64,000 nt of DNA. It comes from Pycnococcus provasolii. Taxonomy: Eukaryota; Chlorophyta; Pseudoscourfieldiophyceae; Pseudoscourfieldiales; Pycnococcaceae. The position numbers and the translations under genes were made by a program. The DNA is taken from positions 186,001-250,000 of the forward strand of contig OW568872.1 of the NCBI GenBank assembly GCA_938743325.2, in the 5' to 3' direction. Every line of letters starts with the position of its first letter. Within the stretch, counting starts at the first letter, position 1. Below, in pieces: positions 28,775 to 38,591 of this stretch. The notes beneath the pieces were generated by a model. The model ran no database searches, was not told where the DNA came from, and worked only from the letters and a program-made list of their open reading frames with translations.

Positions 28775-29794
28775 ATGGTTGCGTCCGAAGGAGAAGATGC
28801 GCGCGTTCCCGTCACCATTTTGACGGGTTTCCTCGGTTCAGGGAAAACGACGCTCCTCAACCACCTGCTCACCGCACAGCACGGGAAAAAACTTGCCGTC
28901 ATTGAAAACGAGTTCGGCGAAATTGGAATCGACGACGAACTCATCAACACCGTCGTGCAGTCAGAAGAGAATGTCATCGAGATGATGAACGGGTGCATCT
29001 GCTGCACAGTCCGCCTCGACCTTATACAAGTGCTCGGGAAACTCGCCAAGAAGGTGAAGAGCGGGAAACTGAAACTCGACGGAATCGTCATCGAAACCAC
29101 CGGACTCGCCGATCCCGCACCCGTCGCTCAGACGTTCTTCGTCGACGAAGAGGTCAAGGCATTCGCGAGACTCGACGGAATCGTCACGCTCGTCGACGCC
29201 AAGCACGTCGAGCAGCACCTCGACGAGGAGAAACCTGAAGGCGCCGAGAACGAGGCGGTGGAGCAGGTGGCGTTCGCAGACCGACTCTTGCTCAATAAGA
29301 CGGATCTCGTGAGCGCCGAAGACCTCGAACGCGTCGAGAAGCGTCTGCAATCCATCAACAGCCTTGCGCCGATTGTCCGTTGCCACAAGGCGAACGTGTC
29401 TCCCGACAACGTGCTCAATATCTGCGGCTTTGACTTGAATCGTACGCTCGAGATGGACCCGGAGTTCCTCAACACGGAAGGTGAGCACGAGCACGACAGC
29501 ACCGTCACGAGCGTCGCCATTTCGCAACCCGGCGACGTGGACTTGAAGTCGATCGAAGCCTGGATTGGTACACTGCTGCAAGAGAGGGGCGCCGACATTT
29601 TCCGGATGAAGGGCGTCCTATCTGTGGCAGGTTCGGAGAAAAAGTTCGTCTACCACGCCGTGCACATGACGTTCAACAGCGAATTTTCGCAGGAGTGGAA
29701 GAAGGGCGAGGAGCGTGGGAGCAAGCTCGTCTTCATTGGCAAGAAGCTCGATGACAAGGAGTTGAGGGAAAGCTTCAAGGCGTGCTTGGCCTAA
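28775..29794 (+). CDS. ZNG1: CobW/COG0523 GTPase, ZNG1-like metallochaperone
   Basis: 339 residues from ATG 28775. GFLGSGKTTLLNHLL is the P-loop, ENEFGEIGIDD is the switch-region signature, GCICC is the CxCC metal-binding motif, LLNKTDL is the G4 motif, and a GEHEHDS His patch lies before the CobW C-terminal domain (HMTFNSEFSQEW). Eukaryotic members transfer zinc to methionine aminopeptidase 1. No convincing transit peptide follows this Met, so cytosolic ZNG1 is favoured over a plastid member; an upstream spliced exon cannot be excluded. Confidence 0.93.
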   Translation: MVASEGEDARVPVTILTGFLGSGKTTLLNHLLTAQHGKKLAVIENEFGEIGIDDELINTVVQSEENVIEMMNGCICCTVRLDLIQVLGKLAKKVKSGKLKLDGIVIETTGLADPAPVAQTFFVDEEVKAFARLDGIVTLVDAKHVEQHLDEEKPEGAENEAVEQVAFADRLLLNKTDLVSAEDLERVEKRLQSINSLAPIVRCHKANVSPDNVLNICGFDLNRTLEMDPEFLNTEGEHEHDSTVTSVAISQPGDVDLKSIEAWIGTLLQERGADIFRMKGVLSVAGSEKKFVYHAVHMTFNSEFSQEWKKGEERGSKLVFIGKKLDDKELRESFKACLA

Positions 29795-30048
29795 TCTGGT
29801 GGTGGCGTGTCGGATGATGTTGTGCGTGATGTGGAAAGCAGGGGAGATGGTTGATGATGATGAAGCAAATAATGAAGTAAAAGAAGTAAATAAGAATAAG
29901 ACGTACGTAATAAGTTTTCACTTTGCAGGAGGAGTCAATCATAATAGATTGATGATTAGTCTTCTGCTCAGCCAATCGCTTGCGAGTGAGAAATGTTGCT
30001 ATTGATGCAATAAGTGGTGTTTGTTACAGTCTACAGTCTGCAATGCGC

Positions 30049-31535
30049 CTATCGTACATCCCACACGCGAACGGTCTTGTCGTAGCTCGCGGACACGATG
30101 CGCGTACCATCCGCGGAATACGATGCGGAAGTCACATCATCAGAATGGCCTTCCAGCACAGATATACACGCGCCGGTCGTCGCGTCCCAGATGCGAACGG
30201 TCTCGTCCCAGCTCGCGGAGACGATGCGCGTCCCATCCGACGAATACGATGCGGAATACACCGAATCAGAATGGCCTTCCAGCACAGATAGACACGCACC
30301 CGTCGTCGCGTCCCAGACGCGAACGGTCTTGTCGTAGCTCGCGGAGACGATGCGCGTACCATCCGCGGAATACGATGCGGAAGTCACATGAGAATGGTCT
30401 TCCAGCACAGATATGCACGCGCCAGTCGTCGCGTCCCAGACGCGAACGGTCTTGTCGTAGCTCGCGGAGACGATGCGCGTACCATCCGCGGAATACGATG
30501 CGGAAGTCGCCCAACTAGAATGGCCTTCCAGCACAGATACACACGCGCCTGATTTGGCGTCCCAGACGCGAACCGTCTTGTCCATGCTCGCGGAGACGAT
30601 GCGCGTCCCATCCGCGGAATACGAGGCGGAAGTCACCGCATCAGAATGGCCTTGCAGCACAGATATACACGCACCGGTCGTCGCGTCCCACACGCGAACG
30701 GTCTCGTCACCGCTCGCGGAGACGATGCGCGTACCATCCGCGCTATACGATGCGGAATACACACGACCAGAATGGCCTTCCAGCACAGATGAAGACGCGC
30801 CCGTCGTCGCGTCCCAGACGCGAACGGTCTTGTCGTAGCTCGCGGAGACGATGCGCGTACCATCCGCGGAATACGATGCGGAAGTCACATGAGAATGGTC
30901 TTCCAGCACAGATATGCACGCGCCAGTCGTCGCGTCCCAGACGCGAACGGTCTTGTCGTAGCTCGCGGAGACGATGCGCGTACCATCTGGGGAATACGAG
31001 GCGGAAAACACCATTCCAGAATGGCCTTCCAGCACTGATATGCATGCGCCGGTCGTCGCGTCCCACACGCGAACGGTCTCGTCCATGCTCGCGGAGACGA
31101 TGCGCGTACCATCCGCGGAATACGAGGCGGAAGTCATCGCAGAAGAATGGCCTTCGAGCACAGATAGACACGCGCCGGTCGTCGCGTCCCAGATGCGAAC
31201 GGTATTGTCACTGCTCGCGGAGACGATGCGCGTCCCATCCGCCGAATACGATGCGGAAGTCACCCTATTAGAATGGCCTTCCAGCACAGATAGACACGCG
31301 CCGGTCGTCGCGTCCCACACGCGAACGCTCTTGTCCACGCTCGCGGAGACGATGCGCGTCCCATCCGCGGAATACGATGCGGAAGTCACATCAAGAGAAT
31401 GGCCTTCCAGCACAGATAGACACGCGCCGGTCGTCGCGTCCCACACGCGAACGGTCTTGTCCTGACTCGCGGAGACGATGCGCGTACCATCCGCGGAATA
31501 CGATGCGGAAGTCACATATTCAGAATGGCCTGTCA
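30049..31535 (-). repeat. Tandem 126-bp coding repeats (WD40 array)
   Basis: Twelve direct repeats, 126 bp each except two of 123 bp, at very high nucleotide identity, within the STAND gene. Units 6 and 10 are almost the same and both lack one codon, pointing to duplication of a multi-repeat block. Confidence 0.95.
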
Positions 31536-34155
31536 TGTTGTTCAATATTGTAGCATCAATATCCACACGAGCAGGCAAGCAAGCACTCATCGCACCCATG
31601 AGTACTGACTGTCCTGGACTCTGATGCCATGCACTCGTACACGGCAGATTCGCCGCAATCAATCCAACCTCCGAATACGTCCCAACTCCCCACCGAAGTA
31701 CGCGAACAAAGGCATGCATCGATTCCACAGTCGCCATCAACACAGTAGCATCATTCGCCAACTTTGTTTTCGCTTCCAATAGCGCCTTCTCGAGGCGCAG
31801 CAATTCCACCACGAGCACACCTCTTCGACCTGCCTCCATCTGACGCTTCAACCACAGACCCGCAAACTCTGTCGCACACCACGGTGACGCCTCGTATCCC
31901 TCAGGAATCATCGACGCCTCCTCTTGACGATCCACCAAAAACGCTGCAGACCACTCCTTCATCACATTTATCGCCAACGCCTCATCGTCACCATGCTGCA
32001 TCTTTTCAACCGCCTCGGTCAAGTGCACGTGTGCATGTCGCAAGGAATATGCCACAGCCGGCCCCTTCTCGTCGTCGCCACGTTTCAAAACGTCCAGGCA
32101 CGATCGCGCCAGCTCACGATGTCCACGAAATACGTCTGCTGCGTGCTCGCCTGATCGCTTCGTGTCTCCTAAAAACTCACGCAACGACAAGTGCAACGTC
32201 TGCAGCAGGTGATCGCGCTCTTCAAACAGCAGTCCCCAACCAGGTAGGCACTCGCACGTCTCTCGCAAACGCAATCTATCAACATGCGCCGAGGAGAGAG
32301 GTTCACGCGAAGCGAGCACAATGTCAATCAATCTAAGAACTTCTTCGTCATCCTTCGCTGCGCGATCAAACCAAAGCTTATACGCGGCATCAATATCCGC
32401 AGGTGGTTCCAAATTTGTCCCGTATCGCTTGACAAACTCGCTAGCAACAATCTGGTACACCTTTATGCTCTGCATGTTGCGCATCGCCTCTTCCCAGGGT
32501 CCTGGAAGGCGACTCTCCTCCTTTTCCACTTCCACCGGGGCCTGCCCAAGAACATGTGCAGGCTCCATCACGCGCATGCCACCCTCCCAATCGTGCTCCA
32601 GCACGCGTCGACGAGGATAGTCCCCATCCGCATCTGGGCGCGTCGTCACAAGCACAGAAACGCTCGAGCGCGCATCACGAGCGAGATGCCGAAGCAACCC
32701 GACTGCAGCATTGGAAATGTGCCGGTCATCGTCCGCCTCGTCGAGCGCATCCAGCAAAATCACCGCATGCTTTTGAATTTTAGCAAGCTTTTTCAGCGGG
32801 TCCACCAAAAACGCGTTCACCGCGACATCCGGGTCGACGAGCGCCTTCGCGGCAGTATCTTCCTCCAGATCAATCAAGCATTTGCGAACAATGTCAAAGC
32901 GTTGACCAAGTTGAAAGCCAAGCGACCTCACCATCTCAAGCACGTCCTGGCGCCTGACATCCGCACGTTTGCAGAAGTGAGCCGCGTGAACCAAGTCGAG
33001 GGCCGCCGCAGCCACACTCGACTTGCCCTCTCCTGGTCCGCCAACAATGCATGCAAGACGTCCACCAGTCGACGTCACATGCTCACGCAGCGCCTCCAAC
33101 TGGTAGTTGTTGCTCTGTCCCCGCTCTCGCAACGCCTGCAAATCCGACTCGTAGCTCATCGGACGGAGCATGAAACGCAGCTTAAGCTCCTCCGTGAAGT
33201 GCTTCATGCTCGCAAACCCAAACTTGCCCGTGATTTCTCCGTGAATCATCTCCTTGTCCGCGGGCGAAAAGCACAGCGCCGTCTCCGCATCGATGTTGCG
33301 AATGTGCTGCGACACGTCCTTTTCCGAGAATCCGTGCGTGACGAGTTGCAGCTTCTGCGGCGGTGTCGACCCGATCTCGTATAAGCACCACAACCTCGTC
33401 AACGGGATGACGCGCTCCTTGTCGAGCACGACGAGCGTTGCGCGCGACGTCGCAATCGTACCAGCGAGCGTGCGGCCGTCGTCGAGCTCGTGCATGGCCG
33501 AGAATACTCCGCCCGTATCGTCCTGGTTGATGGCGAAAATGTCAAGCCACACGTACGTATCTGCTTGAGCAGCGCCCGCAAGTGCCCCTTTCACGCTCTT
33601 CACGAGGTCGACGAAAGTGCTTCCCCACGCGTGCGAAATGAAGTACGTCGGCGCGCCAATAGGAAGGTTCTTCGCCTGAGCGTAGCTCATGTGCTCTTTG
33701 CGTGCCAGCGAACGCACGAAGCACTCGACGATATCCGTCGTGTACATCTGCTCGAACGGGATGTCGCGGTACTCCACCGGAACCGGCTTGCCACTTTTTG
33801 TTTTTTCAGCCGCGCGTCGCTTGTCGCGGTGCGTCTCTAGATTGTGCGGTGTCACTGTCAATACAGTATCCGTACCACCTCCATCCTCCCTAGCCATAAA
33901 CTCCTTGACGACGTCCCAGCTTTGCGTCGTTCCGGCGTGCGCCTTAACAAACTGTGCAAGCCAAGCTAAAGCGACTGCGCGGTACACGGGCGAGGAGGAC
34001 GTTGAAGGTTCAGGCGTCTGACTGCTTCTCAAGATCAAGTTCCCTGGTGACTTATCATCACCGTTATTGTCAAAGTCAAGAACATGGCGACGTTGTGGCA
34101 GCACAACATCTGTGGCCGCTGACATAGACGTAGACGTTGACGCCGCGCATCCCAT
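30049..34155 (-). CDS. STAND NTPase: TIR-like domain, NACHT-type ATPase, 12 WD40 repeats
   Basis: 1368 residues from ATG at 34153-34155. It begins MGCAAS, so Gly2 may be myristoylated and Cys3 palmitoylated. A TIR-like domain (about 165-290) has YFISHAWGSTFVDLV, VWLDIFAINQ and LWCLYE, the last matching the Ser/Trp-Cys-Leu-x-Glu site that holds the catalytic Glu of TIR NADases. A STAND ATPase follows: Walker A GGPGEGKSS (about 370) and Walker B VILLDALDEADDD (about 464), then helical linkers. Residues ~873-1368 are 12 WD40 units of 42 residues (two of 41), nearly identical except at a few positions. This is the architecture of fungal NWD and bacterial/animal-like NLR sensors; ligand and function unknown. 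Confidence 0.9.
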   Translation of the reverse strand: MGCAASTSTSMSAATDVVLPQRRHVLDFDNNGDDKSPGNLILRSSQTPEPSTSSSPVYRAVALAWLAQFVKAHAGTTQSWDVVKEFMAREDGGGTDTVLTVTPHNLETHRDKRRAAEKTKSGKPVPVEYRDIPFEQMYTTDIVECFVRSLARKEHMSYAQAKNLPIGAPTYFISHAWGSTFVDLVKSVKGALAGAAQADTYVWLDIFAINQDDTGGVFSAMHELDDGRTLAGTIATSRATLVVLDKERVIPLTRLWCLYEIGSTPPQKLQLVTHGFSEKDVSQHIRNIDAETALCFSPADKEMIHGEITGKFGFASMKHFTEELKLRFMLRPMSYESDLQALRERGQSNNYQLEALREHVTSTGGRLACIVGGPGEGKSSVAAAALDLVHAAHFCKRADVRRQDVLEMVRSLGFQLGQRFDIVRKCLIDLEEDTAAKALVDPDVAVNAFLVDPLKKLAKIQKHAVILLDALDEADDDRHISNAAVGLLRHLARDARSSVSVLVTTRPDADGDYPRRRVLEHDWEGGMRVMEPAHVLGQAPVEVEKEESRLPGPWEEAMRNMQSIKVYQIVASEFVKRYGTNLEPPADIDAAYKLWFDRAAKDDEEVLRLIDIVLASREPLSSAHVDRLRLRETCECLPGWGLLFEERDHLLQTLHLSLREFLGDTKRSGEHAADVFRGHRELARSCLDVLKRGDDEKGPAVAYSLRHAHVHLTEAVEKMQHGDDEALAINVMKEWSAAFLVDRQEEASMIPEGYEASPWCATEFAGLWLKRQMEAGRRGVLVVELLRLEKALLEAKTKLANDATVLMATVESMHAFVRVLRWGVGTYSEVGLIAANLPCTSAWHQSPGQSVLMGAMSACLPARVDIDATILNNMTGHSEYVTSASYSADGTRIVSASQDKTVRVWDATTGACLSVLEGHSLDVTSASYSADGTRIVSASVDKSVRVWDATTGACLSVLEGHSNRVTSASYSADGTRIVSASSDNTVRIWDATTGACLSVLEGHSSAMTSASYSADGTRIVSASMDETVRVWDATTGACISVLEGHSGMVFSASYSPDGTRIVSASYDKTVRVWDATTGACISVLEDHSHVTSASYSADGTRIVSASYDKTVRVWDATTGASSSVLEGHSGRVYSASYSADGTRIVSASGDETVRVWDATTGACISVLQGHSDAVTSASYSADGTRIVSASMDKTVRVWDAKSGACVSVLEGHSSWATSASYSADGTRIVSASYDKTVRVWDATTGACISVLEDHSHVTSASYSADGTRIVSASYDKTVRVWDATTGACLSVLEGHSDSVYSASYSSDGTRIVSASWDETVRIWDATTGACISVLEGHSDDVTSASYSADGTRIVSASYDKTVRVWDVR

Positions 34156-34323
34156 GACTTGTAAAAAGCACCTTTTGCGACTTGCGCTCCAAAAAAAAAA
34201 AGGAAAGAGAAAGAAACGTAAACAAAAACTTTTTAACGTTCCCCAACACGTTCCTGACCATGAAGATGATGATGCATGAATGATATACAAGATTCGATCC
34301 CTGAGCAAAAAGAAGTAAAATAG

Positions 34324-34338
34324 AGCCAAAAAGAAAAC
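34324..34338 (-). terminator. Pol III terminator T-tract after 5S rRNA
   Basis: TTTTCTTTTTGG on the minus strand immediately downstream of helix I of the 5S gene. Confidence 0.7.
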
Positions 34339-34454
34339 CGCACGTCACCGGGAGTTCCATGCTGATTCCTCAAGCAAGTACTAATCCGGCCCATTCTTGC
34401 TTAGCTTCCGAGTGCTGATGGGATCGGGCGGATTCAAGAAGGTATGAACGTGCG
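34339..34454 (-). rRNA. 5S ribosomal RNA
   Basis: On the minus strand the sequence reads CGCACGTTCATACC, then GATCCCATCAGCACTCGGAAG, CTAAGCAAGAATGGGC, GATTAGTACTTGCTTGAGGA and GGAACTCCCGGTGACGTGCG. This is the order and spacing of eukaryotic 5S rRNA. The ends pair (CGCACGT with ACGTGCG, helix I), giving about 116 nt. A TTTTCTTTTT run follows directly, a pol III terminator. AGCTAAGC lies in the internal control region. The gene stands alone between protein genes rather than in a tandem array. Confidence 0.9.
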
Positions 34455-34680
34455 ATGAACAATTATACGGAATTTACAGTATATAAACTTGCAAGGACGT
34501 CTTTACCATGTGTGTATTACCCCACCCGGCCGAAGAGTGGCCGGCCAGCGCCATCACCTCCGCTTAAGGATCCGATCGGCGGTCAAAACCAAAAAAAACA
34601 AAACGTACCGGTTCGTGAAGGCCGTTCCATCAGTCATGCAGCAGCGCCGATAAGCTCCTTCCGAATTTCAGTTTCGCCCA

Positions 34681-37188
34681 ATGGTGGTGGCGTCAACGGT
34701 CATGGCGCTTCTCCTTACGGCCGCCTTGCCAGCAATAGAGGGTCAGCAGCCGTGCGCCACCGGACCGATCGACGTCGTGTACACGTGGGTGGACGGCACA
34801 GACCCGTCGTTCGTCGCGCTCAAGGCGCGGTACTGGGCATTGCACGAGCGGAGTGTGAACAAGACGCGGCGTCGACGTCGGGAGCTTCTCGCGCGTGCTA
34901 CCGGAGTCGTAGCTGAAGCGCTGAGAGACTCGTCGCTTGAAGCTGAGTTTGGTGACGAAGACTTTCTCAGCTCAGACGACTCCGAGGTGTCGGCACTCGC
35001 GTGGGAAGAGGCTGACAAACTCGTGGAAGAGGAAGAAAGCTGGGGCGACGTCGTCGAGCAGCCGCCACCTCGAAGTCCTCCGCAGCCAGCCAACAAGGGC
35101 ATCTCCGACGCCGCACGATACCGCGACCACGAAGAGCTGAGGTACTCGCTGCGCTCGTTGGAACGGCACGCGCCGTGGGTGCGCCACGTGTACCTCGTCA
35201 CGAACGCGGGACGTGTTCCGTCGTGGCTGAATGCCGACCGAGGGGACGTCACAGTCGTCGACCACACCGAGCTCTTCCCAAACAGAAGTCACCTGCCAAC
35301 GTTTTCGTCGCCAAGTATCGAGATGCACATACATCGCATACGAAATCTTAGCCCATGCTTCCTGTACCTGAACGACGACGTCCTATTCGGTCAGCCTGTT
35401 TCACGCGATGACTTTGTCACGACATCAGGCGGCTTTAAGGTGTACCTTGGCTGGGCCGTCCCTCCGTGCAAAACTGGATGCTATCCGAGCTACATGGGTG
35501 ACGGCATATGTGACCAGGTGTGCAATGTCAAAGAGTGCTCGTACGATGGTGGCGACTGCCGCAGTCACCGCCATCGCAGCAAGCGTTCTCGTAAGGACGA
35601 CGTCGACGTGGACGTGGACGACGACGTAGATCACGTAGGCGACGACGGCGACAAGCAGGAGGACGAGGACGACGAGGAGGACGAGGATGGCGACGAGGGC
35701 GAGGGTGAGGAGGGTGACGACGAAGACGAAGAGGAGGAGGACGAGGACGAGGACGACGAAGAGGAGGAGGAGGAGGACGAAGAGGAGGGGGACGAAGAGG
35801 AGGAGGAGGAATTGGCTGACCGCGAACGTGAATCAGACAGCCCATTCAGACGACAAAGCCATCGCCGACGGCGGCGGAGTCTGCTTATGGATATCTACGG
35901 CAGCAGCTTGCGGCATTCCGACGCGCTCGTCTCCGCCTCGTTTGGAGCATACGATCCTGACGCGGTCGTGCGTGCCACGGTTGGCGGCCGTGCGGGACTC
36001 GGGGCTGCAGCAGCTGGCCTACTGCACCCACGAGGAAGCCTCGGGGCGGCGTCAAGCATGCGCCGCGTTCCAGCGCACGGTCCGCATCTCATCAGCCGTG
36101 CCGTGGTGGAGGAGTGGCAGAAAGCCTGGAGCGCGGACGTCGAGGCGACGAGCGCACGGCGCTTTCGTAGCCCGGATGACCTGCAGTACTCATTTTCGCA
36201 CTTTCACTGGCTCATGTCGACTCCTCGCAGGAGAACTCCCATCGACCTGCTGCGTGAACTCGACCGAGACGGCGACGGTGCCATGAATGTGCCCGAATTG
36301 AGAAGCCTTTGCGCGCGCGTCTCGGAAGATCCAGCTGTACCTGGTTCGCCCACCCCACCGGTGCAGCGGCGTCGAAGAGGCGACGATGACGACATCACCT
36401 TGCTAAAGTCTCTCGATACTGTGGCGTGCGCGCGCATTGCGCGCGACCTTCAGAAGTCGCGACGCATTGCGATGCGTCGTTCGCATGGAAAGGGTTGGCT
36501 CACGTGGCTCTGGGTCCGTCGGAGGAGCTGCTCTGGCGGCGACGAGGAATTATGCGTGGACGACGACGATGCCGAAGGTGGCAGTAAACCCGGCATGGAT
36601 GCTCGTGCGAGCACGCCTGGTTCCTTCCAGGAGCTCGAGCCGCTTCCGCTCTCTCTTGTTTTGACGCACGAGCGCCTCGTCCTTCGCATGAAGGAGCACC
36701 TTCGTCGCGAGAGGAAGTACGCCTTCGAGCTGATGGATGCGGATCCGTACATGTCATTCCTGCAGCTAAGCAGCAATCTGGCTGACTCTGGCAATCAGCT
36801 GGACGCACTTCGCGCTCGGCCCAAGAAATTTGTGTGCGTGAACGACGACATGGACGACAGTGCTAGCACGAATAACAGGCGCATCTCGGCGCAGCTCCAG
36901 GATACCTTACACAGCTTCTTCCCAACGCCGTCACGCTTCGAGTTGCATCGTGGACAACGTGGATACCTAACAATCCAGTCGTGGCGTTGGTTTTGGCGTG
37001 TTCGTGCACTTGCCCATCTCGTCGCGGTTGTGTGTACGTTCGCTGCATTGTACCGTGCCCTGATGTCTTCGCGTTTCAAGCAGCGTTTGGCAGAGTGCCG
37101 CGCATTTGCATCGCGCTTTGCACTCTGTTTGTATGCCGCCTGGTGCGAGGCGACGTCATCGCTGGAGACGACGAAGTCAGAGGCTTAG
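34681..37188 (+). CDS. GNPTAB: Stealth-family sugar-phosphate transferase, GNPTAB-like
   Basis: 835 residues from ATG 34681 with an N-terminal hydrophobic signal/anchor. Stealth CR1: [15 protein letters not shown] (about 30-44). CR2: [26 protein letters not shown] to [17 protein letters not shown] and [12 protein letters not shown] Notch/LNR module follows (about 262-292: [27 protein letters not shown]). A ~80-residue Asp/Glu tract is inserted next. CR3 has FSHFHWLM near 510, then an EF-hand-like [13 protein letters not shown] (about 529). CR4: [12 protein letters not shown] (about 714). A C-terminal span lies near 765-785. GNPTAB adds GlcNAc-1-phosphate to mannose on lysosomal enzymes in the Golgi; whether this alga makes that tag is unknown. 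Confidence 0.9.
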   Translation: MVVASTVMALLLTAALPAIEGQQPCATGPIDVVYTWVDGTDPSFVALKARYWALHERSVNKTRRRRRELLARATGVVAEALRDSSLEAEFGDEDFLSSDDSEVSALAWEEADKLVEEEESWGDVVEQPPPRSPPQPANKGISDAARYRDHEELRYSLRSLERHAPWVRHVYLVTNAGRVPSWLNADRGDVTVVDHTELFPNRSHLPTFSSPSIEMHIHRIRNLSPCFLYLNDDVLFGQPVSRDDFVTTSGGFKVYLGWAVPPCKTGCYPSYMGDGICDQVCNVKECSYDGGDCRSHRHRSKRSRKDDVDVDVDDDVDHVGDDGDKQEDEDDEEDEDGDEGEGEEGDDEDEEEEDEDEDDEEEEEEDEEEGDEEEEEELADRERESDSPFRRQSHRRRRRSLLMDIYGSSLRHSDALVSASFGAYDPDAVVRATVGGRAGLGAAAAGLLHPRGSLGAASSMRRVPAHGPHLISRAVVEEWQKAWSADVEATSARRFRSPDDLQYSFSHFHWLMSTPRRRTPIDLLRELDRDGDGAMNVPELRSLCARVSEDPAVPGSPTPPVQRRRRGDDDDITLLKSLDTVACARIARDLQKSRRIAMRRSHGKGWLTWLWVRRRSCSGGDEELCVDDDDAEGGSKPGMDARASTPGSFQELEPLPLSLVLTHERLVLRMKEHLRRERKYAFELMDADPYMSFLQLSSNLADSGNQLDALRARPKKFVCVNDDMDDSASTNNRRISAQLQDTLHSFFPTPSRFELHRGQRGYLTIQSWRWFWRVRALAHLVAVVCTFAALYRALMSSRFKQRLAECRAFASRFALCLYAAWCEATSSLETTKSEA

Positions 37189-37249
37189 CGTTGTTGTTGT
37201 TGTTGTTTTTGAAATAAATATTTTGTAACACTACGGATAGTACCAACTC

Positions 37250-37663
37250 TTACTCCTTGTTTTGTTTTTCTTGAAGTGTTGCTTGTGTGCCGAAGTTGAC
37301 GACGTTGTTGTTTATTTGTGTGTTCGTTCCGTCGATGTCCGACATAGTTGCCTCCATCGCCTTAATTCTTGCCGCCCTAAGATTCTTGAGTTTGGTGGTT
37401 AGGAGAAGTCTGGCATCGCTGACAGACATGGTTGCGGCGGCGTCGATGTCGATGTTCCCGGCGGGATGACTCCTTGTCTGTTGTGCGTTCGCCGTTTTCG
37501 TTGCGTCATGTTCTCGTGGTGAAGGTAATGTGTTATGTGCGTGACACTTGGTTGATCTCGCTGACGCATGTGGTATGTGCCCAGCTCCCCATCGCACAGG
37601 TTTGTGCTTTTGCGGGGAGCGTAAGGTGGCGTTGTGATGGTGCGCGAAAGTTGCGCCGGCCAT
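37250..37663 (-). CDS. Small protein, unknown; core probably the last 59 residues
   Basis: From ATG at 37661-37663 the frame encodes 137 residues. Only the part from Met at 37429 (MSVSDARLLLTTKLKNLRAARIKAMEATMSDIDG..) looks like a real protein: a short, charged, helix-forming sequence with a polar Asn/Gln tail. The upstream 78 residues are His/Arg/Ser low complexity. It could be a small coiled-coil subunit; I do not recognise it. Convergent with the Stealth gene, 61 bp apart. Confidence 0.4.
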   Translation of the reverse strand: MAGATFAHHHNATLRSPQKHKPVRWGAGHIPHASARSTKCHAHNTLPSPREHDATKTANAQQTRSHPAGNIDIDAAATMSVSDARLLLTTKLKNLRAARIKAMEATMSDIDGTNTQINNNVVNFGTQATLQEKQNKE

Positions 37664-38183
37664 CACAACTGAGACTTCTTACTTCAGGAGAAGAAGGTGT
37701 CTGTGGGTGAGTGCGAAGTTGCCCTTAAGGAGCACCACAAAGAAGCAGCCCTCACGAACAAACAGCCGGCCACAAACAAACAAGCCAGGTCTTACCCCTG
37801 GAGCAATGACGATGCGCGATGCGAAGAGTTGGATGTTTCAAGGTACCGGGTGAGTGGTTGTGTGCAGGACTACTGTAGTGGAAGTGTGCCGGGTACGGGT
37901 AGTCGGGTACTGTTTCGGCGAACGACTGGTCAGTTCACACTCCAACGAGAGAGAGATCAGAGAAGAAAGAAGAGAACGACTCCGACCCCCGGTAAAGTCG
38001 ACGGTACCCGTACGTTTACGTTTACGTTCCGGAGAAAAATATCTCCACCCACGGAATAGGCGAGATCGATAGACTACCGTAAGAACGGGCAGACGGGGGG
38101 AGAATCCGTCCACCCCTGATGCATGATGATGCTCATCCACGGACACGAGCGCGAATGACAGAGCGCGAAGAATCCTGGAAAAG

Positions 38184-38335
38184 CGTTAGGGTTCGGGTTC
38201 GGGTTCGGGTTCGGGTTAGGCGTTAGGGTTAGGGTTAGACGTTAGGGTTAGACGTTAGGGTTAGACGTTAGGGTTAGGCGTTAGACGTTAGGGTTAGACG
38301 TTAGGGTTAGGGTTAGACGTTAGGGTTAGAGTTCG
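38184..38335. repeat. Degenerate interstitial telomere-like array
   Basis: About 150 bp made of GTTCGG units (four in a row), then GTTAGG and a 13-bp higher-order unit GTTAGGGTTAGAC repeated several times. Two variant monomers (TTAGGG, TTAGACG) alternate, so the array has been amplified as a block. Confidence 0.85.
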
Positions 38336-38562
38336 GGACAGAGTGTTCGGGACTTCTTCCCCCCCGCGGGGGTTCCGTGGGGTTGGTTGTTAACCTTCGA
38401 GGCCAAACTCCCCTGGGGGGGGGTAAAATCTGCCTGCTTTGCCGCGCCCCCCCCCCCCCCTGTTGGAAAACTGACAGACGTTCCATTTCTTTCTCGTGAA
38501 ATCTCGTTTTTCGTGCTGCTGACATTGACTTTGTTTGCTGTGTGTGTGCGATTGATTTATTC

Positions 38563-38591
38563 ATTTATTTATTTATTTATTTATTTATTTG
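38563..38591. repeat. (TTAT)n microsatellite
   Basis: About seven tandem TTAT units some 70 bp before the ATG at 38657. Confidence 0.8.

Noticed and set aside
30049-31535. Regular direct repeats suggesting a CRISPR-like array
   Set aside because: Repeats are 126-bp coding WD40 units in a eukaryotic gene, not short repeats with unique spacers.
34156-34329. 58-residue hydrophobic extension of the STAND protein
   Set aside because: No ATG; it borders the pol III terminator of the 5S gene.
37287-37469. Hydrophobic 60-residue frame on the plus strand
   Set aside because: No ATG; antisense of the helical segment of the gene at 37250-37663.
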